A stretch of DNA of 64,000 nt from Sphingomonas sp. LM7 (GCF_002002925.1 NZ_CP019511.1:3255001-3319000); one strand, 5' to 3'; shown: positions 53,044 to 60,826, counted from the first letter of the stretch. Translations and numbers: made by a program. The notes: generated from the letters alone by a model not told the origin.

Positions 53044-54518
53044 CGGCCGTCGCCCAGCATCAGCGCCGCAGTCGCCTTGGCGCTGCCGACCACGCCGGGG
53101 ATGCCCGCGCCAGGATGCGTGCCCGCGCCGACGAAATAGAGGTTCGAGATCGAATCGTCGCGATTGTGCGCGCGGAAATACGCGCTCTGGGTGAGGATTG
53201 GCTCGAGGCTGAAGCCCGAGCCGAGATGCGCCTTGAGGTCGTGTGCGAAATCGGGCGGCGCATAGGAGAATTTGGTCACGATACGGTCCTTGAGGTCGGG
53301 AATCAGCCGGCGCGATATTTCAGCAAGGATGCGCTCTTCGAGCACGGGGCCGATTTCGCTCCAGTCGGCCGGGAATTTGCCGAGATGCGGCACCGGCGCA
53401 AGCGCATAGAAGGTCGACTGGCCATCGGGCGCCACCGAGGGATCGCTTGCGCTGGGATGGTGGAGATACAGCGAGAAATCCTCGCTCACCACGCCGTGAT
53501 CGTAAATGTCCGCGAGCAGCCCCTGATAGCGCGGGCCGAACAGGATCGAATGGTGCGGGATTTCGGGGAAGCTGCCGCGCACCCCGAAATGGACGAGGAA
53601 CAGCGAGGGCGAATAGCGCTTGTTCTCGAGGCTCGCCGCGGTGCGCTGGGCGCTACGGGACTCGCTCAGTAAGTGGCGATAGCTGTGGACGATGTCGGCA
53701 TTGCTGGCGATCGCATCGGCCTCTAGCTCGAAACCGCTCTCGGTGCGCAGCCCGGTCACCCGATCGCCGAGGGTGTGAATCTTGGCGACGGCATCGCCGA
53801 GCCGGATCACGCCGCCCAGCCGCTCGAAATGGCGGACCATGCCCGCGACGAGGCGGTTGGTGCCACCCTCGGCATACCAGACGCCGCCGTCGCGCTCGAG
53901 CTTGTGGATCAGCGCGTAGATCGCGCTCGTGGTCATCGGATTGCCGCCGACCAGCAGCGTGTGGAAGCTCAGTGCCTGACGCAGCTTCTCGTTCTTTACG
54001 AAGTGCGACACCATTGAATAGACGGAGCGCCACGCCTGGTATTTCATCAGCGCCGGCGCGGCGCGGACCATCGAGCCGAAATCGAGGAACGCGACATGAC
54101 CGAGCTTCTCATAGCCTTCGCGGTACACCCCCGCCGAATATTTGAGGAAGCGGCGATAGCCCGCGACGTCCTCGGGATTGAGCCGGGCGATCTCGGCGCC
54201 CAGCTGCGCATCGTCGTTCGAATAATCGAAGGCTGTGCCGTCGGGCCAGGACAGGCGGTAGAAGGGCGATACCGGCACAAGTTTCACGTCTTCCGAGATG
54301 TCGTGCCCGGAGAGGCGCCACAATTCCGCGAGCGCATCGGGAGCCGTGATCACCGTGGGGCCGGCATCGAAGGTGAAGCCGTCGCGCTCCCAATAATAAG
54401 CGCGCCCGCCCGGCTTGTCGCGCGCCTCAATTATGGTGGTATCGACTCCCGCCGATTGCAGCCGGATCGCGAGCGCGAGCCCGCCAAATCCTGCGCCGAT
54501 GACAACCGCTTTCTTCAT
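53040..54518 (-). CDS. crtI: Phytoene desaturase
   Basis: 492 residues. Converts phytoene to lycopene with FAD. N-terminal dinucleotide motif VIGAGFGGLALAIRLQSAG with IIEARDKPGGRAYYW; C-terminal CrtI signature NLYFVGAGTHPGAGIPGV. Length and both motifs are typical of bacterial CrtI. Coupled to crtY upstream and the LOG gene downstream by four-base overlaps. Confidence 0.96.
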   Translation of the reverse strand: MKKAVVIGAGFGGLALAIRLQSAGVDTTIIEARDKPGGRAYYWERDGFTFDAGPTVITAPDALAELWRLSGHDISEDVKLVPVSPFYRLSWPDGTAFDYSNDDAQLGAEIARLNPEDVAGYRRFLKYSAGVYREGYEKLGHVAFLDFGSMVRAAPALMKYQAWRSVYSMVSHFVKNEKLRQALSFHTLLVGGNPMTTSAIYALIHKLERDGGVWYAEGGTNRLVAGMVRHFERLGGVIRLGDAVAKIHTLGDRVTGLRTESGFELEADAIASNADIVHSYRHLLSESRSAQRTAASLENKRYSPSLFLVHFGVRGSFPEIPHHSILFGPRYQGLLADIYDHGVVSEDFSLYLHHPSASDPSVAPDGQSTFYALAPVPHLGKFPADWSEIGPVLEERILAEISRRLIPDLKDRIVTKFSYAPPDFAHDLKAHLGSGFSLEPILTQSAYFRAHNRDDSISNLYFVGAGTHPGAGIPGVVGSAKATAALMLGDGR

Positions 54519-55675
54519 TGGACCCCCGTTATCGCGCGCACCGCCCGGCCGATCGGCACCGGCGGCTTGCCCGTCATCACCCGGATCTTGTCGCCCAGAT
54601 TCGATTTGGCCGCATAAAAGCGGCCGATCAGTTCCTCGTCCAGCCGGTAGAAGCGTTCGAGGACCCGATAGCGTTCCTCGGGCTCGGCGGCGCGAAACAG
54701 CATCGCCGCGAGCATCCGGTAGAAACGGCGGCTACGCCATAGCCGTCGCGAATAGCCGTGGAGCAGGTCGTGCAACGCCTGCCCGTCGAAAGTGCCGGCA
54801 CTCGCGACAAGCGTCGCGGTGCGCACTGCATCGGGCAGCGAATAGCTGGTCAGCGGATGGAAGAGCCCGGCGCGCACGCCCGCCTTGGCGACGTTGTGCC
54901 CACCCGATCGCCAATAGGCTTCGAAGTCGCCGCCGATCGCAACCGGGAGGGCGCCGGCTTCCTCGCGTACGACGTCCTTCAATTCCCAGCCGCGTCTGGC
55001 GACATAGGTGTCGATCCGGCCGCCCAGCGCCGCTGGGTCGATGTAAGAGGTATCGCTGTAATAGGTGTCCTCGACGAATATCCGGTCGGCCGAGAAGGGC
55101 AGGCAATAGACGAAGCGATAGCCGTCGATCTGCTCGACTGTGGCATCCATCACCACTGGCCGTTCGACGCCATGCGGTCGTTGCAGCAGGAGTTCGCGGC
55201 CGAGGAATTTCTGCCAGCCGAGGTCCAGCGTCGAAAGGTCGCCAGCGCCGCGGCAATCGATCACACCTTTCGCTTCGATACGGTCGCCATCGGCGAGGAC
55301 CACCGCGGTGCCACTCACCGCCTGAACTTCACGGCCGACCATGGCTGCGTTTGTCGGCAGCTCGTTCAGCACCACGCGTTCGAAATTAGCGGATTCGATC
55401 GAATAATAGGGTGACTTCAGCGTCCGCGCATGGCCGGGAAAGGCAACGTCGTAGCGCGTCCAGCCATGGCTGATCAGCGGCGATACCAGCCAGCGATCGG
55501 CGGGCGCCACGTCGCTGGCGAAGAACGACCAGAGGTGGTTGCCGCCGATATGCGCGCCGCCTTCGATCAGCCGCACATCGGCTTCGGGATGCCTGGCGCG
55601 CACCGCGCGCGCAATCAGCCCTCCGGCAAGGCCGCCGCCGACGATGGCGAGATCGCAGCTGATCGTGGCCGACAT
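54515..55675 (-). CDS. crtY: Lycopene beta-cyclase
   Basis: 386 residues. Cyclises lycopene to beta-carotene. FAD motif LAIVGGGLAGGLIARAVR at the N-terminus, GVIDCRGAG in the middle, and VFCLPFSADRIFVEDTYYSD-type sequence of the CrtY/CrtL family (here YRFVYCLPFSADRIFVEDT). It opens the crt operon; the promoter would lie in the short gap before 55676. Confidence 0.95.
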   Translation of the reverse strand: MSATISCDLAIVGGGLAGGLIARAVRARHPEADVRLIEGGAHIGGNHLWSFFASDVAPADRWLVSPLISHGWTRYDVAFPGHARTLKSPYYSIESANFERVVLNELPTNAAMVGREVQAVSGTAVVLADGDRIEAKGVIDCRGAGDLSTLDLGWQKFLGRELLLQRPHGVERPVVMDATVEQIDGYRFVYCLPFSADRIFVEDTYYSDTSYIDPAALGGRIDTYVARRGWELKDVVREEAGALPVAIGGDFEAYWRSGGHNVAKAGVRAGLFHPLTSYSLPDAVRTATLVASAGTFDGQALHDLLHGYSRRLWRSRRFYRMLAAMLFRAAEPEERYRVLERFYRLDEELIGRFYAAKSNLGDKIRVMTGKPPVPIGRAVRAITGVQ

Positions 55676-55712
55676 CGGCCCGGCCTAGCCCAAGGGTCTG
55701 CGGCGTTCCAAC

Positions 55713-55743
55713 AAAAACCCTCCCCGGCTCGCACCGAAGAGGG
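55713..55743 (-). terminator. Rho-independent terminator downstream of gst
   Basis: Read on the minus strand: CCCTCTTCGG (55743-55734), loop TGCGAG, CCGGGGAGGG (55727-55718), then TTTTT (55717-55713). The stem has two G-T pairs. It separates gst from the crt operon on the same strand. Confidence 0.75.
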
Positions 55744-55789
55744 CAGGTGTGGCGGGAGTGGAGCGATGGTCGCACTCCCGGAGCGCGTG

Positions 55790-56404
55790 TCAGGCGGCCT
55801 TGAGCAGGGGCCATTCGTCAGCCATCGCCTTGGCCACGGAAGGGCGGATACGCAGACGGGTGCGGTAGGCGAGCAGCACCGGCCAGTCGGCGATCGCCAC
55901 GCCGGCATGCTCGCACCAGTTGAGCACGCTCAGAAGATAGGCGTCGGCGACGGTGAAGCGATCGTCGAGGAAATCGCGGCTTTCCAATTGCCGCGACAGC
56001 ACCCCGAACGGCTTGGCGGCACGCGCCAGCGCAGCCGCGCGCTCCTCCGGACCCGCGGTCTTGCCGAGCAGCGGCGTGAACACGCCCTTGTGCAATTCGG
56101 TGCCGGTGAAGTTGAGCCAGGCGAGCATCCGGTAATGCGCGTTCGAAAAGCCGGTAAAGCTAAGCGACCCCTCGGGCGCCAATTCGGCGATATAGGTGAG
56201 GATCGCCGGTCCCTCGGTGAGCGTGAAGCCTGCGCCGGTCTCGAGTGCCGGGACATAGCCCATCGGGCTGATCTCGCCGAAATGGCGTCCGTCGGGCAGA
56301 TGTCCGTCAGCGGGCACCAGCACGAATTCGGCATCGAGTTCCGCCTCTTCGAGCGCGATCCGCGCAGCGAGCGAGCAGGCGAACGGGCGAAAATAGAGCT
56401 TCAT
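55790..56404 (-). CDS. Glutathione S-transferase
   Basis: 204 residues. The thioredoxin-like start MKLYFRPFACSLAARIALEEA carries the N-terminal Cys/Ser of beta-class bacterial GSTs, and SPMGYVPALETGAGFTLTEGPAILTYIA is the glutathione-binding region. The ATG at 56404 follows AAGGGAGG. It is divergent from a TetR gene with two operator-like palindromes between them, so it is probably controlled by that repressor. Confidence 0.92.
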   Translation of the reverse strand: MKLYFRPFACSLAARIALEEAELDAEFVLVPADGHLPDGRHFGEISPMGYVPALETGAGFTLTEGPAILTYIAELAPEGSLSFTGFSNAHYRMLAWLNFTGTELHKGVFTPLLGKTAGPEERAAALARAAKPFGVLSRQLESRDFLDDRFTVADAYLLSVLNWCEHAGVAIADWPVLLAYRTRLRIRPSVAKAMADEWPLLKAA

Positions 56405-56419
56405 TACCAACCTCCCTTG

Positions 56420-56476
56420 ATTAATGTACGATCTCGCATAGAAATTGAGAGGTCAAGGATTAATTGCGAGATCGCA
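56420..56476. promoter_or_regulatory. Two TetR-type operators between gst and tetR
   Basis: Two 12-base palindromes, TACGATCTCGCA (56427-56438) and TGCGAGATCGCA (56465-56476), each preceded by ATTAAT, lie 38 bases apart in the 77-base divergent gap. The second overlaps the leader of the tetR mRNA. The layout fits repression of both genes by the adjacent regulator. Confidence 0.65.
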
Positions 56477-56481
56477 CAGAA

Positions 56482-57072
56482 ATGACGACCAAGGTCCGCG
56501 GGCGCCCGCGCAGCTTCGATCCCGACGAAGCGATGGGTCGCGCCACCGAGCGTTTCCGGACACACGGATATGCCGGCACATCGCTCGACGACCTCGCCGC
56601 GGCGACCGGGCTTGCCCGACCCAGCCTTGCCGCTGCGTTCGGCGACAAGCGCGCGATGTACCTTGCCGCGATCGAGCGGCTCTCCGCGCGCATCGAGCGG
56701 CAATTGCTGCGGCTTGGCGAGGCGAAGTTGCCGCTGCGCGAACTGCTCGAGCGCATCCTGCTCGGCGGGATCGAACTGTATCTGACGGGCAGCGATGGGC
56801 CCGAGGGGTGCCTTGTCCTCAACACCGCGGCGACCCAGGCCGCGTCCGACCCGGCGGTTCGCGAGAAGGTTGCGGCGTTCCTTGCGATCGAGGACGGACG
56901 CATCGCCGAATTGCTCGCCGCGGCGGGCAGCACTGCGCCGCAGGCACAGGGCCGGCTCGTCGCCTCGGTGCTCCATTCGCTCAGCGTTCGCGCGCGGGGT
57001 GGGGCGTCGCGCGCCGAGCTGGAACAGGTCGCCCAGGACTGCATCGCGCTGATCGCCGGAGCCGAATCCTGA
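56482..57072 (+). CDS. TetR family transcriptional repressor
   Basis: 196 residues. The helix-turn-helix is RPRSFDPDEAMGRATERFRTHGYAGTSLDDLAAATGLARPSLAAAFGDKRAMYLAA, which is close to the TetR consensus. The C-terminal domain is helical with Cys near 118 (PEGCLVLNTAATQ) as in the TetR_C group linked to redox-active or electrophilic ligands. The ATG at 56482 is preferred over a TTG at 56464 that lies in an operator. Its stop reads CTGA with the next gene. Confidence 0.9.
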   Translation: MTTKVRGRPRSFDPDEAMGRATERFRTHGYAGTSLDDLAAATGLARPSLAAAFGDKRAMYLAAIERLSARIERQLLRLGEAKLPLRELLERILLGGIELYLTGSDGPEGCLVLNTAATQAASDPAVREKVAAFLAIEDGRIAELLAAAGSTAPQAQGRLVASVLHSLSVRARGGASRAELEQVAQDCIALIAGAES

Positions 57073-57647
57073 GCGCGCTGCGTCCGCCGCTGCGAATTTC
57101 GCGCGGCGCGGTAGTCGCGGCGATTCTCGTCGGGCTGGCCGTGGCCGTCATTCTGTTGGCGATGGACCGGCCGCCGATCTGCCAATGCGGCACGATCAAG
57201 CTGTGGCACGGCGATGTCCATTCGAGCGAGAACAGCCAGCACCTGTCCGACTGGTATACGTTCAGCCACATCATCCACGGCTTCCTGTTCTACGCCGCTG
57301 CGCATTTCGCTCTCCGCGGACGGACGCGGCGCTGGGCGCTGCCCTTTGCCGTTGCAGTCGAGGGATTCTGGGAAATCCTCGAAAACTCGCCGATCATCAT
57401 CAACCGCTATCGCGAGGCGACGATCGCGCTCGGCTATTCGGGCGACAGCATCGTCAATTCGCTCGCCGATATCGGCTGGATGGCGCTGGGCTTCGTGCTC
57501 GCCTCGCGGCTGCCGGCCTGGGCGACGATCGCCCTGGCGCTGCTGTTCGAACTGGGGACGCTGGCGCTGATCCGCGACAATCTGACGCTCAACGTGCTGA
57601 TGCTGGTCTGGCCGATCGATGCCGTCAGGACATGGCAAGGCGGCTAG
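57069..57647 (+). CDS. DUF2585 (UPF0314) membrane protein, probable CTG start
   Basis: 192 residues if it starts at CTG 57069, overlapping the tetR TGA by four bases. GGAG lies seven bases upstream. The conserved sequence begins before the first helix: LRPPLRISRGAVVAAILVG, then MDRPPICQCGTIKLWHGD, HIIHGFLFYAAAHFAL and FWEILENSPIIINRYR. No ATG, GTG or TTG lies in frame just upstream, and starting downstream would remove the first helix. Family function is unknown; members are membrane proteins of alphaproteobacteria. Confidence 0.85.
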   Translation: MSALRPPLRISRGAVVAAILVGLAVAVILLAMDRPPICQCGTIKLWHGDVHSSENSQHLSDWYTFSHIIHGFLFYAAAHFALRGRTRRWALPFAVAVEGFWEILENSPIIINRYREATIALGYSGDSIVNSLADIGWMALGFVLASRLPAWATIALALLFELGTLALIRDNLTLNVLMLVWPIDAVRTWQGG

Positions 57648-57662
57648 TGTAGAGCGCAGCAC

Positions 57663-58442
57663 ATGGCCCTTGCCCCTTTCCTTTCCGCAATTGCGATGAC
57701 GCTGATCGTCGGCGTCCGCTACCTCGTCACCTCGGGCGCGTTCGCCTTTGCGACGCGGCTGCGGCATCCGGCGCTCTATACCGGGCTCGACAAGCAGATC
57801 CGCAAGGAGATCGGCTGGAGCCTCGCCTCGGCGGCGATCTATGGCGTGCCCGCCGGCGTGGTTGCCTGGGGCTGGCAGAACCATGGCTGGACGCGGATCT
57901 ATGCCGATGTCGACGCCTGGCCGCTCTGGTATCTGCCGGTGTCGGTGCTGCTGTTCCTGATAGCGCACGATGCCTGGTTCTACTGGACGCACCGGCTGAT
58001 GCATCGGCCGCGCTGGTTCCGCATCGCCCATGCCGTCCATCATGCCAGCCGCCCGCCCACGGCCTGGGCGGCGATGAGCTTCCATCCCGTGGAGGCGCTG
58101 ACCGGCGCCGTCGTCATCCCGCTGCTCGTCTTCCTGATCCCGATCCATATCGGCGCGCTGGGGCTGGTGCTGGCGATCATGACCGTTATGGGAGTGACCA
58201 ACCACATGGGCTGGGAGATCTTCCCCCGGTTCGTCCACAGTGGGCCCCTGGGCGGATGGCTGATCACCGCGAGCCATCATCAGCGCCACCACCAGCTCTA
58301 TGGATGCAATTATGGTCTCTACTTTCGCTTCTGGGACCGGCTTTGCGGCACCGACCACGGTCTCGGCGATTTCGCGCATCGCGGCGGCCGCGCTGTGCCT
58401 GGTGGCGCTGCCGGGGGCGACGCCACCCCACGCCAGCCTTGA
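57663..58442 (+). CDS. Sterol desaturase/fatty acid hydroxylase family protein
   Basis: 259 residues with membrane helices and the His clusters of the superfamily: HDAWFYWTHRLMH, HAVHHASR and SHHQRHHQLYGCNYG. It differs from the gene at 42192. A role in carotenoid or lipid hydroxylation is possible, since crt genes are close, but it is not a clear CrtZ. The last 40 codons overlap the start of the DUF2141 gene in another frame, and that tail (GRAVPGGAAGGDATPRQP) is unlikely to be conserved. Confidence 0.85.
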   Translation: MALAPFLSAIAMTLIVGVRYLVTSGAFAFATRLRHPALYTGLDKQIRKEIGWSLASAAIYGVPAGVVAWGWQNHGWTRIYADVDAWPLWYLPVSVLLFLIAHDAWFYWTHRLMHRPRWFRIAHAVHHASRPPTAWAAMSFHPVEALTGAVVIPLLVFLIPIHIGALGLVLAIMTVMGVTNHMGWEIFPRFVHSGPLGGWLITASHHQRHHQLYGCNYGLYFRFWDRLCGTDHGLGDFAHRGGRAVPGGAAGGDATPRQP

Positions 58443-58797
58443 TATCGAGATCACCGGGCTGCGCTCGGCCAAGGGCATGATCCAGCTCTGCCTGACCGCC
58501 GATGCCGGCGCGTTCCCGGACTGCAAGAGCGGCGCCGGCGGCATGCGGCGGACATGGTCCGCCGCGGTGCCGCGCATCCGCTTCGAAGACCTGCCACCCG
58601 GCGACTATGCCGTCGCCGTGATCCACGATGCCAATGCCAACGCCAAGCTCGACACGATGCTGGGCATTCCCAAGGAAGGTTTCGGCTTTTCGCGCAACCC
58701 GGGGATCGGCTTCGGCCCGCCGCGCTTCGCCGCCGCGCGCTTCGCAGTGGGACCCGGCGGCGAGGCCCAGCAGATCCGGATGCGCTATTTGCTCTGA
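58312..58797 (+). CDS. DUF2141 family exported protein
   Basis: 161 residues. The mature domain (LDIEITGLRSAKGMIQLCLTADAGAFPDC, then FEDLPPGDYAVAVIHDANANAKLDTMLGIPKEGFGFS) is clear DUF2141. A hydrophobic stretch (IAAAALCLVALPGATPPHAS) acts as export signal after an unusually long N-terminus. The start codon is inside the desaturase gene: ATG 58312 or 58300, both without a good ribosome site. DUF2141 with a sterol desaturase-like gene is a recurring pair in sphingomonads as far as I know. Function unknown. Confidence 0.82.
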   Translation: MVSTFASGTGFAAPTTVSAISRIAAAALCLVALPGATPPHASLDIEITGLRSAKGMIQLCLTADAGAFPDCKSGAGGMRRTWSAAVPRIRFEDLPPGDYAVAVIHDANANAKLDTMLGIPKEGFGFSRNPGIGFGPPRFAAARFAVGPGGEAQQIRMRYLL

Positions 58798-58824
58798 GTG
58801 CCCGCGCACGGCTAAGGCGGCCCC

Positions 58825-59136
58825 ATGGCAGAAGAAGAGGACAGCTTCGTCTATGACGAAGCCAGCGGCGAATGGATCAGCGCAGCCGAGGCGAAGGCCA
58901 GGGACGGCGCGGGCGGCGACCAGATCGAAGTGCGCGATTCGGTGGGCAATCTCCTTGCCGACGGCGACCAGGTGACGCTGATCAAGGACCTGACCGTCAA
59001 GGGCGCGGGGCAGACGCTCAAGCGCGGCACGCTGATCAAGTCGATCCGGCTGACCGGCGACGCGCAGGAAATCGACTGCAAATATGAAGGCATCAAGGGC
59101 CTGGTGCTGCGCGCGGAGTTCGTGCGGAAGCGCTGA
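58825..59136 (+). CDS. PhnA/YjdM-like protein lacking the zinc ribbon
   Basis: 103 residues. The C-terminal PhnA domain is complete (IEVRDSVGNLLADGDQVTLIKDLTVKG, then RGTLIKSIRLTGDAQEIDCKYEGIKGLVLRAEFVRKR). The usual N-terminal zinc ribbon with CPxC/CPEC pairs is reduced to EDSFVYDEASGEWI without those Cys. PhnA proteins are named from the phosphonate operon but are not needed for it. It follows DUF2141 by 27 bases. Confidence 0.88.
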   Translation: MAEEEDSFVYDEASGEWISAAEAKARDGAGGDQIEVRDSVGNLLADGDQVTLIKDLTVKGAGQTLKRGTLIKSIRLTGDAQEIDCKYEGIKGLVLRAEFVRKR

Positions 59137-59230
59137 GCCCGGCCAACGCCCGCGCACGAATTGATGCGCGGATGCAGTGCCGACGGGCCTAAGGGGTGGC
59201 GCGGGGCCTTTCGCTCCCGAAGGACAGGCG

Positions 59231-59356
59231 ATGGCCAAGAGCCAGAAGAAATCGAACAAGGAAGTCCGCAAGCCCAAGGCGGAGAAGGTCAAGACGATCG
59301 CCGCCAACGCATCGACCAAGGACAAGCCCGTCGCGATGGTGAACCTCAAGGGCTGA
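59231..59356 (+). CDS. Small lysine-rich protein
   Basis: 41 residues: MAKSQKKSNKEVRKPKAEKV, ending KPVAMVNLKG. About a third of residues are Lys or Arg. A short purine-rich AAGGACAGG precedes the ATG. Similar 40-residue MAK(G/S)QKxSNxExKKPK peptides occur in many alphaproteobacteria, with unknown function. Confidence 0.75.
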   Translation: MAKSQKKSNKEVRKPKAEKVKTIAANASTKDKPVAMVNLKG

Positions 59357-59470
59357 GGCCCGCCGACCGGGCCGGCAGCGGTGCGACAGATTGACGAACT
59401 TGACGGATTCGCGTGATTTGACGCGCTGCCCCCTCGGGGGCGAGCGGTGAACGGACCGTGAGGCGACACC

Positions 59471-59531
59471 GACGCGACACTAAACGACGCCGACGCGACA
59501 CTAAACGACACTGCCGCGACACTGGCGCGAC
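59471..59531. repeat. 21-bp tandem repeat GACGCGACACTAAACGAC...
   Basis: Two full units (59471-59491 and 59492-59512, sharing GACGCGACACTAAACGAC) and a partial third (GCCGCGACACTGGCGCGAC, 59513-59531). The block lies in the 205-base gap between the lysine-rich gene and the HTH gene, at the 3' end of the latter. The rest of the gap holds no gene. Units are too few and too short-spaced for a CRISPR array. Confidence 0.7.
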
Positions 59532-59561
59532 GAATCGCGACTGCGCGGCGACGGCGACGCG

Positions 59562-59900
59562 TCACCGACGCGCCCCGCTGGCGACGGCCTGCCGCGCCGG
59601 CGGCGCATCCGACGCAAACGGATCGGCCATCCGCCGGGCATATACCGCGAGCGCCTGATCCCAGCCGCGATCGAACGGCGTGCCGGCGAGGCGCTGGCGC
59701 AGGCCGTGTGCGCTCGACTGCGACATGCCCGCGGCGCGCGCCGCCTGCGCGACGCTGCCGGTTTCAAGCAACGCGGCGAGGAAGATGCGCTGCCGGGCGG
59801 GCGTCCATTGCCCGCGGGGCGGACGCGCGGACCTCGGCTGGGGCGAAAATGCGGGCGCGGCATCGCGCGCGGACGGATTGCGGGGATGCTGGTTTTCCAT
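59562..59900 (-). CDS. Small HTH protein
   Basis: 112 residues. A Pro/Arg-rich N-terminus (RNPSARDAAPAFSPQPRSA) precedes a helix-turn-helix, WTPARQRIFLAALLETGSVAQAARAAGMSQ, followed by SSAHGLRQRLAGTPFDRGWDQALAVYARR. Proteins of this pattern are common in sphingomonads and are usually left as hypothetical or LysR-like; they also resemble the HTH of terminase small subunits. The ATG at 59900 is preferred over a TTG at 59906. Function unknown. Confidence 0.7.
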   Translation of the reverse strand: MENQHPRNPSARDAAPAFSPQPRSARPPRGQWTPARQRIFLAALLETGSVAQAARAAGMSQSSAHGLRQRLAGTPFDRGWDQALAVYARRMADPFASDAPPARQAVASGARR

Positions 59901-60030
59901 CGACAAGGATGGAGCAGATCAAATCCTACATTGAAAGTGGGTGGGCGCCTTCAGGGCAGCAGGCGCAAGTCGCCCTTCGTTGGGCATATCACTGCCGAGA
60001 GCGACAAGGCTAGTCGGCAATCTCGGCAGC

Positions 60031-60059
60031 TTGGCAAATTTAGCGTAAAATCGTATAAA
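60031..60059 (+). promoter_or_regulatory. Sigma-70-type promoter of parDE
   Basis: TTGGCA (60031-60036), 17-base spacer, TATAAA (60054-60059). The predicted transcription start falls at about 60066, which is the first base of the parD ATG, so the mRNA may be leaderless. Confidence 0.65.
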
Positions 60060-60065
60060 GCCGGC

Positions 60066-60329
60066 ATGGCGCAGATGAACATCTCGATCCCCGACAAGCT
60101 CAAGGGCTGGGCGGAACAGCGCGTCGCCGAGGGGCGCTACAGCAGCACCAGCGACTATGTGCGTGATCTGGTGCGGCGGGATCAGGAACATGCGGAGAAG
60201 CTGCGGGCGCTGCGAGCCGCGATCGACAACGGGTTGGCGTCGGGCGTGAGCGAGCGCGATCCGTTCGAGCTTCTGGACGAAATGCGCGACGGTTTGCGCG
60301 CGGCGGCGCGGAGCGCGGATGCGGCTTGA
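60066..60329 (+). CDS. parD: ParD-type antitoxin
   Basis: 87 residues. A ribbon-helix-helix protein: MNISIPDKLKGWAEQRVAEGRYSSTSDYVRDLVRRDQ is the conserved DNA-binding part, and the acidic, Ala-rich C-terminus would wrap the toxin. It represses its own operon in known systems. There is a second possible start (ATG 60075). It overlaps parE by 11 bases. Confidence 0.9.
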   Translation: MAQMNISIPDKLKGWAEQRVAEGRYSSTSDYVRDLVRRDQEHAEKLRALRAAIDNGLASGVSERDPFELLDEMRDGLRAAARSADAA

Positions 60330-60603
60330 GCTGAGCCGCGAGGCTCAGGCCGATCTCGACGATATTCGCGACTATAGCGTCGCACAGTTCGGCGTCCCCC
60401 GCGCGATCGCGTATCTGGATGCAGTGGAACAGGCATTTCGTCGGGTGCTGGATTTCCCCGAAATCGGCGCAGTGCGGCCAGAGCTTGCCGGCGTTCGATC
60501 GCTTGGCTGCCAGCAGCACCGGCTTTTCTACACCGTCGATGGCGAGACGATCCGTATTGTGCGCATCCTGCACAAGGCGATGGATGTCGAGCAGTGGCTT
60601 TGA
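60319..60603 (+). CDS. parE: ParE-type toxin
   Basis: 94 residues. RelE/ParE superfamily: LELSREAQADLDDIRDYSVAQFG, then QHRLFYTVDGETIRIVRILHKAMD, ending in the family's typical basic-to-hydrophobic end. ParE proteins poison DNA gyrase. All conserved parts are present, so the toxin looks intact. It overlaps parD by 11 bases. Confidence 0.9.
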   Translation: MRLELSREAQADLDDIRDYSVAQFGVPRAIAYLDAVEQAFRRVLDFPEIGAVRPELAGVRSLGCQQHRLFYTVDGETIRIVRILHKAMDVEQWL

Positions 60604-60791
60604 GGGCAGTAAGAAGTCTGAAGTAGGTATTGTGTCCCGGAATTCCAAGCTGATTCAGTTTCCGTGAGTGTTGGAGGCGTTGCAGGTGGTTGAGGTTTGG
60701 GGAATTTTGCAGCCGTAAAGGTACTGCTGCCGTAACTGCGGTGACATCCTTATCGAACCCGTTCCGCATTGCGTTAACGATCAATGCAAAG

Positions 60792-60809
60792 TAACGTTCA
60801 CGTTATGAT
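60792..60809 (+). promoter_or_regulatory. Palindrome over a -10 box upstream of the effector-like gene
   Basis: TAACG TTCA CGTTA (60792-60805) is a perfect inverted repeat that runs into TATGAT (60804-60809), a likely -10 box 17 bases before the start codon. A matching -35 was not clear. This could be an operator for a repressor. The rest of the 223-base gap from 60604 holds nothing I can identify. Confidence 0.4.
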
Positions 60810-60826
60810 CTAATAGGGGCGAGTTG

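Noticed and set aside
57663..58442. Sterol desaturase-like gene considered as beta-carotene hydroxylase crtZ
   Set aside because: It shares the His clusters of the superfamily, but it is longer than CrtZ (about 160-175 residues), has extra helices, and is not in the crt operon.
59471..59531. Tandem repeat considered as a CRISPR array
   Set aside because: Units are directly adjacent with no spacers, there are only two to three copies, and no cas genes occur.
59562..59900. HTH gene considered as a phage terminase small subunit
   Set aside because: The helix-turn-helix is similar, but there is no terminase large subunit, portal or other phage gene in the window.
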